A DNA stretch of 64,000 nt from Prorocentrum cordatum. Taxonomy: Eukaryota; Sar; Dinophyceae; Prorocentrales; Prorocentraceae. Positions 50,985 through 61,328 of this stretch are shown here, in pieces (within the stretch, counting starts at the first letter, position 1; every line of letters starts with the position of its first letter). The position numbers were made by a program, and so were the translations under genes. The notes under the pieces are model-generated. The model was not told the DNA's origin and did no database searches. It worked only from the letters and a program-made list of their open reading frames with translations. The stretch covers positions 25,607-89,606 of the forward strand of contig CAUYUJ010015309.1 in the NCBI GenBank assembly GCA_963575745.1, given 5' to 3'.

Positions 50985-51835
50985 TCGTGGGCTCCCAGGG
51001 GGCACGGCGGCGTGCAGGGCAGTGCAGATCATCGAAACCATGCGGCTCCCTCGGGGGCGACGGTCGCCACTCTCGTGGGCTCCTGGGAGGCACGGTGGAG
51101 TGCAGGGCGACTCGGATCATTTGAGACCTTGCGGCTCCCTCGGGGGTTGCGAGTTGCGAGCCGCGCAACGGCCGTCATTTGCGTGGGTTCCTGGGAGGCG
51201 CGGTGGATGTGCGGGCATCCGAATTGCGCATCAGTCGCCATTGTCGTCGGCTCCTGGGCGGCACGGCGGGGCGCAGCGCATCGCAGATCATTCAAACCTG
51301 GCGGCTCCCTCGGGGGCAACGGTCGCTATTTTCGGGGGCCCCTGGGAGGCACGGCGGAGTGCGGGTGGCAGCGCAGATCGTTCTAGATTTCGCGGCCCCC
51401 GCGGGGGCTGCGAGCTGCGCAACAGTCGCCGCGATCGTGGGTTCCTCGGACACACGGCAGAGTGCATGGCAGCGCAGATCATTTGAGACCTCGCGGCTCC
51501 CTCGGGGGCTGCGAACTGAGCAACGGTTGTCACTTCCGTTGGCTCCTGGGATGCACAGTGGAGTGCAGGGCAACACAGATCATTTGATACCTCGCGGCCC
51601 CCTCGGGGGCTGCAAACTGCGCCACGGTCGTCATTGCCGTGGGTTCTTGGGAGGCACGTCGGAGTGCAGGGCAGCGCAGATCTTTGGAGTCTCCGCGGTT
51701 CCCTCGAGGGCTGCGAGTTGCGCCACGGTCGCCATTTTCGCTGGCATGTGGGAGGCACTGTTAGGTGCAGGGCGATTCTGATCATTTGAGACCTCGCTGC
51801 TCCCTCGGGGGCTGCGAACTGCGCAGCGACTCACA
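50985..51835. repeat. ~85-107-bp tandem repeat, about nine units
   Basis: The unit contains GCGGCTCCCTCGGGGGC, TGCGAACTGCGCAACGGTCG, GGGTTCCTGGGAGGCACGGC and GAGTGCAGGGCAGCGCAGAT-CATT. Confidence 0.88.
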
Positions 51836-52257
51836 TGACGCGTGCCAACACGGCGCGTGGCGCTGCTTCGTCATTTAGAGCGTGGCGCTGGTGCGTTACA
51901 GGGCGCAGTGCCCTGTATGCGTTCCTTGTCTTTGGGGCTTACATTCAGCATTCGCCTCGCAAGGAGAAGCTGTGGGGTCCGTGTTGAGAGATTGAAGGAT
52001 TGCGCTCCCGCTAAAAAAAACTGTCTGATACCATATCCAGGGATCGCGCTCTCCCCTGTGGCGTCCTTGCATACAGTCGGGGTCCTGAAGAAGGAACCCT
52101 TTTTCGTTTGGGAGGGGTTCCGCGTTCCTTAAGTGTTTCACAGCTTGCCTCAGGTTTCCCTGAGGTTTTCGACAGGAAATCGAAGGTTAAGTTATGGAAA
52201 GTATCCCAGTGCGACCCTACATAGGAGTTGGAGCCCCTAGGAAAGCAGCATTAGTAC

Positions 52258-53003
52258 GAAAAGTAAAGCTAAAGCTAAGCTAAAGCTAATTTAAAACTAA
52301 ACTAAAGCTAAGCTAAAGCTAAGCTAAAGCTAAGCTAAAGCTAAGCTAAGCTAAGCTCAAGGTAAGCTAAAGCTAAGATTAAGTTACGCTAAAGCTAAGC
52401 TAAAGCTAAGCTAAAGCTAAGCTAAAGCTAAGCTAAGGTTAAGCTAAGGCTAAGCTACCGCTAAGCTAAACCTGAGCTAAAGCTAAGGTGCAGATCAGCT
52501 AAAGCTAAGCTAAAGCTAAGCTAAAGCTAAGCTAAAGCTACGGTAACGGCTAAGCTAAAGCTAAGCTGAAGCTAAGCTAACGCTACGGTAAAGGCTAAGC
52601 TAAAGCTAAGCTAAACCTAAGCTAAAGCTAAGCTAAAGCTAAGGTGCAGCTCAGCAAAAGCCAAGCTGAAGCCAAGCGAAGGCCAAGCTAAAGCTAAGCT
52701 AAAGCTAAGGTACAGCTAAGGTACAGCTAAGCTAAAGCTAAGCTGAAGCTAAGCTGAAGCTAAGCTGAAGCTAAGCTGAATCTAAGCTACAGCTAAGCTA
52801 AAGCTAAAGCTAAAGCTAAGCTAAAGCTAAGCTAACGCTAAGGTGCCGCTAAGCTAAAGCCAAGCTGAAACTAAGCTACAGCTAAGCTAAAGCTAAGCTG
52901 AAGCTAAGCTGAAGCTAAGCTAAAGCTACGCTAAAGCTACGCTGAAGCTAAACTACAGCTAAGCTAAAGCTAAGCTAAAGCTAAAGCTAAAGCTAAAGCT
53001 CTC
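52258..53003. repeat. AAGCTA / AAGCTAAAGCT array
   Basis: Units GCTAAAGCTAA (11 bp) and GCTAA mixed over 740 bases, dense in AGCT. Does not match a telomere repeat. Confidence 0.95.
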
Positions 53004-53009
53004 AGGGGA

Positions 53010-53655
53010 CTGGGGGAACCGCGGGGCGGGGACTGGGGGAACCGCCCGGGGCGCTGTGCACTGCCCGGCCCTTTAAGCTAAGAGAGTAAGAACCCTTCTA
53101 GGCAGAGCCTATGTAGGGAAAAAGGGGCCTCGGTCCTTATTTGGGGTTCCTCAGGTCAACGCCCCGACTGTATGTTCACGAGACGATCTCTCGGCGCTCT
53201 GGAATCGCGCCCTCGCTTTGGACTCCATCACCTTTCGCACAGGAGCCGCGCGCTCGCCTGAGGCGTCCTTTTGCCATCTCCTCCTGCGAATCCCTCTCCC
53301 CATCTTGTCCTCCATCTCCTCCCTGCTGCCTATTCTCCCTCGCTCCTCCCTTTCTTCCTCCACTCCCTTCTTCCTCGTCCTCTCCCTTTGCCAGTATTTA
53401 TGTTCTTTCTACTGGAAGGGCTGTGCCAATTACACGTGGCGGGGAAGGAGCATCCACGTACTCCCCAAAAGGGACACCATCAAAGACGAATGGGGCGGGT
53501 ATCGAGCTTGGGAAGTACATGTTGAACGACACGCGAGCATATGGGGGTAGTTATCCCGATCTGAGGGTATTACGCACTAACCCTCTTCTCACTCTGAAGA
53601 CGATTGTACCGTAGCGTGTCGCCGCGTAGTCTAAAAGAGCATCTGTAAGCGAACC
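53010..53655. other. Non-coding, no recognised gene
   Basis: Includes GGGGACTGGGGGAACCGC doubled at 53007-53048 and a short TAGCGTGTCGCCGCG near 53612 that resembles the hairpin arm at 27257 but lacks a partner. Confidence 0.4.
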
Positions 53656-53659
53656 GTCT

Positions 53660-53815
53660 TGCAATGCCTGTTGTTGTTGCTTGTGTTGCTGTTGTTGTTG
53701 CTGCTGCTGTTGTCGTTGCTGTTGTTGTTGTGGTTGTTGTTGTTGTTGCTGTTGTTGTTGTTGCTGTTGTTGTCGTTGTTGTTGCTGTTGTCGTCGCTGC
53801 GCTTGTTCGTGTCGT
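53660..53815. repeat. GTT/GCT microsatellite
   Basis: TTGTTGCTGTTGTTG repeat with TCG variants. Confidence 0.9.
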
Positions 53816-54015
53816 CGTCGGCGTTGGTGGGTCGCGGCGGGGGTCGGGGCGTCGCGGGTGTGTCGCGGCGCGGGTGAGTCGCGGCAGGGGGTGGCACGCG
53901 GGTGGGTCGCGGCGCGAGTGGATCTAGACCCGCCCGTGCCGCAGACCGCCCGCGCCCCTTCGCTATCATATTATCGGCATCTGCGGGGGAATGAATACTC
54001 CCTATCCCTCCCGAG

Positions 54016-54184
54016 GTACGGCTCCGGCAGGAAGGCCAGGCAGCGGGCCACTCCAGAGAAGTTCGAGGCCGAGGGCGGGCGCGCCATCACGGAGCTGCAG
54101 TTCGATGCCGGAGGGCGGCTCGTCGGCGCCGTCTGCGAGCAGGTGGAGGCCGAGCCCCGCTGCAAGCGGCAGCGGACCAACTGA
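54016..54184 (+). CDS. Likely terminal exon, unknown product
   Basis: An acceptor-like CCCGAG ends at 54015. The frame then reads YGSGRKARQRATPEKFEAE, ELQFDAGGRLVGAVCEQVE and ends CKRQRTN-TGA at 54184. Composition and the short basic tail ending in a stop look like a real C-terminal exon. Upstream exons were not identified because microsatellite lies to the left. No family recognised. Confidence 0.4.
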
Positions 54185-54261
54185 GCGCGCTGCTCGGGGC
54201 TCCCTCCGTCCTTCTTGCTTTCCCCCCTCCTCTCTGCCTGCTCCTTCCATCCTTTTCCTCC

Positions 54262-54725
54262 CTGTGCAAGTACACGCTTTGAATACCTCTCTCCTCTCTC
54301 CCACGGTGGCGTCCAGGGAATGGCTGGCATCCCTCCGCGCACTGGTTTTTTGCACAGGATTCCCGGGAGTTGGGCCATCGCTTGGGTGTGTTTTCAAATT
54401 GCTGCTCTCGCTGAAGCGCTGGCCTAATGTTCGGGTTACCGCTCGTTCCGAATCGTGCTCCCGCTGCAACGCTGGCCTCATTTCCGCGCTTCCGCTAGTT
54501 CCGAATCGTGCTCCCGATGCAGCGTTGGCGTCATTATTTCCAGCGCCATGCCCCGGCATGGTTTTCGGTCCTTCCAAGTAGGCCCCAAAATCTAGAAAAT
54601 GGCCTCCCGAAGAAACCATCGAAAGTGATTACACATTCGGTGCCGATTCGTTGACTTCGTGGGCCGCAGAAGCCCCCCCCCCCTCCTTTGGGGCGTCGCC
54701 ACGCCATGCTATGTCATGCTACGCG
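54262..54725 (-). repeat. Dispersed ~450-bp element, copy 2 (inverted)
   Basis: Reverse complement of 8443-8850 with the same landmark order. The interior GTTCCGAATCGTGCTCCCG plus AACGCTGGC is doubled here. Confidence 0.7.
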
Positions 54726-54873
54726 TTGATCTTCGACACCATGCTATGCCATGTGATGCCACGCCATGCGGCGGCATCCGATTGTGCGGATAGAGAGGCG
54801 ATCTACTCCATGGTACGGGATGGGAGGGAGGGGTAGGACGTCGGACATGACGCGAGCGCACCTAGCTTGTCTC

Positions 54874-55033
54874 AGGAGGACACACAGACACACTCAATCG
54901 TCGACTCCCAGGAACATATGCGAACATACGGGAAGTGGGGGAAAACAGAAACTTAGAAACAAATGCTCGAACATATGAGGGGGAATCCTGTTACTCGTGT
55001 CTATGTATTGGTGTGTCCCAGGGCCCTTTCATT
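54874..55033. mobile_element. IR-4 element, copy 2
   Basis: GGACACACAGACACACTC-AATCGTCGA at the left and GTGTCTATGTATTGGTGTGT-CCCAGGGCCC at the right, the inverse of the left with mismatches. Confidence 0.65.
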
Positions 55034-55150
55034 CCCCCTCTCCTCTCTCCTCCCCTCTCCTCTCTCCTCCCCTCTCCTCTCTCCTCCCCCTCTCCTCTCT
55101 CCTCCTCTCTCCTCTCCTTTCATCCCCCCCCCTCTCCTCTCTCCTCCCCC
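55034..55150. repeat. CCTCTCCTCT repeat
   Basis: Ten-base pyrimidine units. Confidence 0.9.
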
Positions 55151-55311
55151 ACTCTGGAGGCCCGAGCGCCCACGCGCTGCTGGAGGCCGAGCGCCGACGC
55201 AGCGCGAGGCATTCCCGTGCCAGGCGCGCGCGGGTTCGCGCCCCGCCGACGCAGCGGCGAGTCCGCCGCGGGCGCTCAGGGCCGACAGGCTCCAACGACT
55301 CGGCCGACATC

Positions 55312-55500
55312 GAGGAGGGGGAGGAGGAGGGGGAGGAGGAGGAGACTATGAGGAGGAGGAGGAGGAGGAGGAGGAGGAGGAGGAGGAGGAGGAGGAGGAG
55401 GAGGATGAAGAGGAGGAGGAGGAGGAGGAGGAAGAGGGAGGAGGAGGAGGAGGAGGAGGAGGAGGAGGGGGAGGAGGAGAGGAATCGGGAGCAGGAGGAG
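55312..55500. repeat. GGA microsatellite
   Basis: GGA array. Followed at 55535-55630 by GGCCGAGCTCGGCCAGG-like units. Confidence 0.9.
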
Positions 55501-55817
55501 GTGGGGCCTCTGGGGCCTCATCGGCAGCGGACAGAACTCGGCCAGGCCGAGCTCGGCCAGGCTCCACTCGGCCGGGGCCGAGCTCAGCCTGGCCGAGGTC
55601 GGGTTGGCCGGGCGCAGACTGGCCGAGCTTCGCCCGCGAGGGCCCCCCACGAGAGCTCTCCCCTGTGCGCCGCAGCCGCTCCGCGCGGAACGCCAGATGC
55701 CCCCCCCCCCCCCCCAAGCTAAAACGACGCGAAGATCGGGACAAAATCGGATCGGGATAACTCGAAATCTCTGAGAATCGACGGGTTTGGAGGATGTATT
55801 GGGCGCCGCGGCCGCTC

Positions 55818-55860
55818 CAGAGCGTTCCGGAACGCTCTGAGAGCGCTCCGGAACGCTCTG
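55818..55860. repeat. 22-bp perfect palindrome plus near-copy
   Basis: 55818-55839 is self-complementary around TTCCGGAA (arms CAGAGCG / CGCTCTG). An imperfect second copy follows at once (GAGCGCTCCGGAACGCTC). Confidence 0.85.
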
Positions 55861-55869
55861 GAGCGATTT

Positions 55870-56530
55870 ATCCCGATCCTAGCCCTGTTTTACAAGCACG
55901 CCATCGATGCCCCGAACATGCCATCGACGCGCCGCACTGTTCGAGGCGGCGGCGAGCCGGGTGCAGCAGGCGGTCGGCTCAGCGGCGGGGCATGTCGGCA
56001 GCGGGCTTGGGCACAGCGGGGGTCGAGGGCAGATGAGGGGAAGGACCACCACCCAGAAGTGTGCCCGTGATTACTCGGCAGAAACATGTTATGCTCTGTT
56101 TGATACATGCTCTTTTCTGGAAAAGTCAGTCTTCAACTAGATGCGGTACGGCTCGCGGCCACAATGGTAGTGATCTCAACCTTGGAGGGGGCAAAGACGT
56201 AATCGGTGAGTGAGCCGCGCGGAAAGAGTCGGAAACTCCACGCCGCGCGCTCGCAGACTGCAGCGCCGTGCGCGGTCTGCGCAGGGCCGCTGCAGGCGTG
56301 CCCCGCGCGAGGGTGCAGATCGATCGAGGCGTATAATCAACCCGGATAGCAAGGATGCGCGATAAGGATGCAAGGGCCTCGGACGCCCATTTCGAAGCGT
56401 CTCAAGCGGGGCGCGGCCAACGAAAGTGTCCAAGGATGGACCCATGAGGCAAGGATGCAAGGGCACACCCTTGGGAGGGACGCCTATCCTTTTACTCTGC
56501 GGGTCGTCTGCGTGATTGCCAAGGAGCTCC
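55870..56530. other. Non-coding, no recognised feature
   Basis: Short unrelated frames only. GGCGAGGGTGCAGATCGATC-like local repeats near 56310. Confidence 0.35.
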
Positions 56531-56533
56531 AAT

Positions 56534-56697
56534 TTTCAGGAGGGGAAAAACACACAGACACAAGTACTCGTCGATCCCGAGGAAAATATGGGGAAATATT
56601 GGAAGTGGGGGGGGAAACAGAAATCCAGAACATATAGGAACATATGGGGAGTCCTGTTAGTTGTGTCTGTTTATTTGTGTGTCCCAGGGCCCCTTCA
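56534..56697. mobile_element. IR-4 element, copy 3, most complete
   Basis: Left TTTTCAGGAGGGGAAAAACA-CACAGACACAA; right TTGTGTCTGTTTATTTGTGT-GTCCCAGGGCCCCTTCAAA. Interior GTCGATCCCGAGGAAAATAT and AGAACATATAGGAACATATG. Confidence 0.7.
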
Positions 56698-56804
56698 AAC
56701 TTGCTCTCAAGGGAGGGGGGCTCCGATCTCATTGCTGAGAGGGGGGGGGCGTCGAGGGAGGGGGGCTCCGATCTCATTGGTCAGGGGGGGGGTGACCTCG
56801 GGCG

Positions 56805-56932
56805 GAGGAGGAAGAGGGGGAGGAGGAGGGGGGGGGGAGGAGGGGGAGGAGGGGGAGGAGGAGGAAGGGGAGAAGGAGGAGGAGGAGGAGGAGGAGGAGG
56901 AGGAGGAGGAGGAGGGGGAGGAGGAGGAGGGC
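56805..56932. repeat. GGA microsatellite
   Basis: GGA/GGGGGA repeat. Two GGGGGGCTCCGATCTCATTG copies lie just upstream (56713, 56759). Confidence 0.9.
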
Positions 56933-57063
56933 GTCGAGCTCCCCACCGCCCGCGCCTCGCCGGTCGGGGCCTGGGCCCTCCTGCCCCGCCCTCGCCCCAC
57001 CGCCGACTCTTCGAGGCCGGTGCTGCCGCCGCGAGCCGGGCCTCCCCCTCGGCCTCCCCATCG

Positions 57064-57226
57064 GGTGTTGCCAGAAGTGCCCCTGGCCCAAGGTGCCCCC
57101 AGGATTTCCAAGGGGGCCCCCACGGGCTCCAGAGCACCCCTCGCGAGGCCCAGAGGGCCCCAGGGCCTCCAAGATGAAGCGAAAAGCTGGGGGCACCTTG
57201 GGCCAGGGGTGCCTCTAGCAACCCCC
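57064..57226. mobile_element. IR-9 inverted-repeat element
   Basis: 57080-57102 and 57187-57209 are a perfect 23-base inverted pair (CCCCTGGCCC...GCCCCCAG). With flanking GTTGCCAGAAGTG / GGTTGCTAGAGGCA the arms reach about 36 bases around an 84-base centre. Confidence 0.65.
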
Positions 57227-57249
57227 GACCAGACCCCCTCGAGCAGTGA

Positions 57250-57365
57250 CAAAAACACGACGGGAGGTCTTCCCCAATCTTTGGCCTCTGGGGGCCCCCC
57301 ACGGGGCCTCGGGAGCGTCAAGAAACGACTCGGGATGCAGAGCCGGTCGTGGGGAAAGGAGGGTC
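57250..57365 (+). mobile_element. IR-7 repeat, copy 4
   Basis: TTTGGCCTCTGGGGGCCCCC, GGGGCCTCGGGAGCGTCAA, CGACTCGGGATGCAGAGCCG, GTCGTGGGGAAAGGAGGGTC. Confidence 0.6.
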
Positions 57366-57421
57366 AGGACCTCCGGGGGTCGACGTAACGAAAAGATCAT
57401 TACGTCGGGGGTCTGGGTCCG

Positions 57422-57607
57422 GCGATCGCAGACAGGGATCAAGGGGGCGCGGACTGGCGACGGGCTCCGCTTCCGTGGGAAAAAGTGCGGATGTCCGCCG
57501 ACGAGCGAGGCGGCACCGGCCGCTTTTTTGGAGGAGGGCGCCTCCCCCGATCCATGGATTTGGCGACCGCGCGCCACATCCATGGATCGCTAGTCCATGT
57601 TTGTGCG
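57422..57607 (+). mobile_element. IR-3 element, copy 2
   Basis: Left CGATCGCAGACAGGGATC, right TAGTCCATGTTTGTGCG. Carries GATCCATGGATTTGGCGACC and CACATCCATGGATCGC like copy 1. Confidence 0.65.
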
Positions 57608-57651
57608 CCCCCGACCGTCGTCGTCTCTCCTGACCGCTGCACCCACCTGCC

Positions 57652-57880
57652 TCAAGCAGTGGCGAAGCGTCCTGGCTCGCCGATCGGCCCACCAAAGAGT
57701 GTTCTAAGAACCTTGTCGTGGTCTGCGCGAACTGTTCCTGGAGCATTTCTGGCCTAGGCTGTCTTGTTTTAGCACATCGGGTTTCTGTTCTAAGACCATT
57801 GTTTTTGTGCTAAGGGCACTTTTTGGGTTCGCAGACGTGGTAGGCTTATAGAAATTCCTGGACGGTCGGTCCCTGCTCAA
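57652..57880 (+). mobile_element. IR-2 element, copy 3
   Basis: TCAAGCAGTGGCGAAGCGTC to GACGGTCGGTCCCTGCTCAA. Flanks share CTGCC (57647-57651 and 57881-57885), a possible eroded target duplication. Confidence 0.78.
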
Positions 57881-57914
57881 CTGCCGGCTCCCCGATCTGA
57901 GCCGAAGAACAATT

Positions 57915-58035
57915 ACGTGAGCGCACACTCTCAGAACTCCGAGCGGATTGCTTGGATCGGGACTGGACCAGGGGGGCCAGCGCCAATCCAAGACGTCCGA
58001 GCGCGGAGTTCTGACAGTGAATGCGTGTGCAGTTG
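57915..58035. mobile_element. IR-6-like foldback, copy 5
   Basis: GCGCACACTCTCAGAACTCC, GAGCGGATTGCTTGGATCGG and GACTGG face the inverse of CCAGCGCCAATCCAAGACGT, CCGAGCGCGGAGTTCTGACA, ATGCGTGTGC. Arms about 45 bases, short centre. Confidence 0.6.
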
Positions 58036-58273
58036 TTCCTTCCCTCACTGGCGGCGCGTCCTCGGACGCAGGCAGCCGCGTTCAGCGCTCTTTGGGAGGG
58101 AACACAGGACTAATGACGCGCCGCCGCATCCGCCCCATCCCGATGCGCTTCAGTTCTCTCTGCAGGCATGCGGCAGAGGGGGGTGCCTGGGCCTGGGTCG
58201 CGCGAGCGGCACTGTGGATTTTTTTTAGCCACCGAGGCAGCATGACTAGTTGACTCGCACGGCTGCTCTTCAG

Positions 58274-58445
58274 CGGGCGAAGAACGGTATAAAATAAACT
58301 TTGTTCGCCGTCGGGGACACCTGCCCCTGGGCGGCTGGAAAGTTTATACCCCTACGGTGCCACCGTAAGGGTATAGACTGTCCAGCCGCCCTGGGGCAGG
58401 CGCCCCCGACGGCGAACAAGTTTGTGTTCTGCCGTTCTCCGCCCG
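58274..58445. repeat. Long hairpin, ~84-bp arms
   Basis: Left arm CGGGCGAAGAACGG, AACTTTGTTCGCCGTCGGGG, CTGCCCCTGGGCGGCTGGA, TATACCCCTACGGTG; the right arm is its inverse (CACCGTAAGGGTATA ... GACGGCGAACAAGTTTG ... CCGTTCTCCGCCCG). Only a few bases of loop near 58358-58361. Confidence 0.85.
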
Positions 58446-58619
58446 TTTAGCTCTTGCTCCTCCGGTTTCCGCCTCCTCCGCCGGGTGCGTCCTGGCGCCG
58501 GGCGCACCGCCGGCGCGCCCGCGGCGGCACGCGTGGCCCCCCGCGCGCGCGCCGGCGCTGTGCCTGGTGAGGCGATCGGCGGCGCGCGAAATGGTGGCTC
58601 CTGCATCCTCTCTCTCCTC

Positions 58620-58760
58620 GCTCCTCCTCCTCCTCCTCCTCCTCCTCCTCCTCCTCCTCCTCCTCCTCCTCCTCCTCCTCCTCCTCCTCCTCCTCCTCCT
58701 CCTCCTCTCACTCCTCCTCCTCGTCTTTCTCCTTCTGCTTCTCCTCCTCCTCCTCCTGAT
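58620..58760. repeat. TCC microsatellite
   Basis: CCTCCT array with CTT variants. Confidence 0.92.
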
Positions 58761-58829
58761 GATGCCTCTGTCAGCTCCGTCCTCATTCCTCCTCCTCTTC
58801 GGGGCGCGGAAGGGGCGGCACTGAATACG

Positions 58830-60200
58830 CCCACGTTGTGCGGCTCATCCAAAGTGGACTCTCCCAGCTCTCTCGGTTTCCGTCCTGCCGCTCCCCCCCA
58901 GTCACCTCGTCTGGATGCGGCTGAGCAGTGGGCCAAGAGGGTCACATTGAAGAGTTGTGGGAACCAGTTTCGAGCAGAGCACGGCTAGGGGTTGGGCAGA
59001 GGGGGGCCCCTGACTTGTCAGAAGCTTCGTTGTCTCGATACGTTTTTGTTTGTACAAACAAAAGTACAACATGTACCTTGCTCAAATCGTCCGTGTCAAT
59101 ACGTTGCGTGTTGGCTGGACGTATTGGACCTTTTTTTGGCGAACAAATCGCTTCAGAGCCACGTTTTCAGTCTACGTGCTGAGCTCCGTGTCAGTACGCT
59201 ACGTGTTGTGTGTGTTGCGTGTCGGGTTCGCGCCCAGCCATGGCGACGAGGACTTCCCAAAAGCGACGACGTCGCGGTCGACGTCGTCGCCGTCGCTCTG
59301 TCCCCCCCCTCTGGCGGCCCGCACGCAGGATGAGCGGGTGTCACCTGCAGGGCAGAAATCAGAGCGTGAATTACCTACCCTGCTTTCGCTTCCAGGTAAA
59401 ACCAAGTCGTACCACGCGCCTCCTCGTCAAGAGGCCTGACCAGTACAGGCCGTAGTTCGGCATCGCTTGGTATCTCTTGGAAGCGAGGGTGGTCAAAAGC
59501 GAGGTCGTTTTGTTCCCCCCCTAAGAAAGCACGAATCGCCGAATCGGGGCAGGGAGGTTGGGCGCTGGCGATGCAGGCTGGCCGCAGGAGATGTGCTGTT
59601 TTTTTGTCGGGGGGCGAGGGTCGTGCTTTCCTGTGCTGGAGCATCGGCTGGCCGGCTGGTCGAGGCCTGCGGCAGGTAACGCAGGAGGAGCAGGAAAAGG
59701 GTCGTGCGCTATCGTTCACGCCCAGCTGCATCAGCAGGCGACCCTTTATGAGGGCATCCCTTTCCAGAACAAGGTGGGTTGCCGTGTGGGGCGGGTGGAC
59801 GTGACTTGAGATGCAGGCTCGCCACGCACGCTTTCTTTTGAACGCTGCGCACACGCTTTCAAGATCGAAGGTATATCACCTGACGGCTCACGCAGCTAGT
59901 CAACCCAGGCGCACCTGCAGGTTAGGTTGTTTCATAATATTTCGGATTATCGAGGGCCAGTGCAGGGCACGTATCACATCACATCTCAACCTGCTCATGT
60001 TCATCATCATGTCCCTTCTTCATCGTGTCTCAGGTTTTCAGGCCAGTGCTGTTCGCTGGTGTTTCACACGCACCCACTGTTTTGATCAAGTACAGACCAT
60101 TTCAGGTGGCCCACGAGAAGAAGGTGACCGGAGGGAAGGGGCGGGTTTGAGCGATCGCCCAGTCGCCTTTCTCGCATCGCAAAGTGAGGTGCGATGGTGA
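58830..60200. other. Mixed non-coding with weak exon candidates
   Basis: Two segments look mildly exon-like. One is 59230-59393, ending TTCCAG|GTAAAA, with a frame reading HGDEDFPKATTSRSTSS. The other is about 59690-59772, ending AACAAG|GTGGGT and reading IVHAQLHQQATLYEGIPFQN. No family is recognisable and both are unconfirmed. Confidence 0.25.
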
Positions 60201-60229
60201 TGAGCTGCTGGCTTACATTATCCTCATTC

Positions 60230-60760
60230 TCCCCTCTCCTCTCTCCTCCTCCTCCTGCTCCTCCTCCTCCTCCTCATCTTTCTCCTTCTCCTCCTCCTCT
60301 CTCATCCTCGCTACTCCGCATCCTCCCCTCCTACTGCTCCTCCTGCATAGTTCCCCCCCACCGCTTTTCTCATCCTCGCTCCTCCTCCTCCTCCTCCTTC
60401 TCCTCCTCCTCTTCCTCCTCCTCCTGCTCGTCCTCGTCCTCATCCTCATCTTGGTTGTGCTCCTGGTCCTTCATCTTCCTCATCCTTCTCATGGTCCTCC
60501 TCCCTCCTCTAATCCTCGTCCCCACTCCCTCCTCCTACTCCTAATCATTTCTAATCGCGAGACCCGCTTATCGCACTCCTCATCCTCTTCCTCCTTCTCC
60601 TCCTTCTCCTCCTCCTCCTCTCCTCCCCCTCCTCCTCCTCCTCCTCCTCCTCCTCCCCTCCTCCCCCTCCTTCTCCTCCTCCTCCTCCTCCTTCTTCTCC
60701 TCCTTCCTCATCCTCCACCATCCCTGTTCCATCTCCTCCCTCGTCCCCCTCCCCCCCCTC
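60230..60760. repeat. TCC-rich tract
   Basis: CCTCCT and CTTCTCC repeats with CATCCT interruptions over 500 bases. Confidence 0.9.
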
Positions 60761-60914
60761 CCCCTTCTTCGTCTGCACCTCCTGATCCTTCTGTCCCCCT
60801 CCTCCTCGGCCACCTCATCTTCATCCTCCGTCCTGCCTCTCCCCTGTGCACTCCCATTCTGCACACAGACCCAGTACTATATTTGTAAGAGGCTGATCTA
60901 GCACAGACGGCACC

Positions 60915-61110
60915 TCGTGTCAAAATACTCAAAGTCCGGAAAAAGTGTGAGACCAATGTTTTTACAAAGTCCAAGTTTAGGTTCGCTAAAATTACGAAGT
61001 GTAAAAAAAGTTTGGAAAAAGTTTGGCCGCGGGAGTGCAGTTCGAAAAAAGTTCGGGTAAATGTTGCGCCGCCAGGAAAGTTTACAAAAAGTTCGGATGC
61101 AAAATCGGCG
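60915..61110. repeat. AAAAAGTTTGG-like degenerate repeat
   Basis: AAAAAGTGTGAG, AAAAAAAGTTTGG, AAAAAGTTTGG, AAAAAAGTTCGG and AAAAAGTTCGG within 200 bases, in a locally AT-richer stretch. Confidence 0.6.
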
Positions 61111-61328
61111 TTCGAGCCCTGCGTTGTGTTTGTGGGGGTGCGCAGCTGGTTGCGCTCCACTCGGCCAAAGACTCCCTTAACTTTGACTTAAAGTGCTGTC
61201 GCAGTGCTGCGTTGGAGAGCACCGACCTCGACAGCGCACTTGCTCGCCGCGTGCAGATGTTGCTTTCGTTTTTCTTTTGAAAAGTATTTATATTTTGTAA
61301 ACGCATTACTGTTTCTTTTGTTATATTC

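Noticed and set aside
52258-53003. Telomeric repeat
   Set aside because: The unit is AAGCTA-based, not TTTAGGG or a close variant.
53605-53630. Third copy of the conserved hairpin
   Set aside because: TAGCGTGTCGCCGCG resembles one arm but no complementary arm or loop follows.
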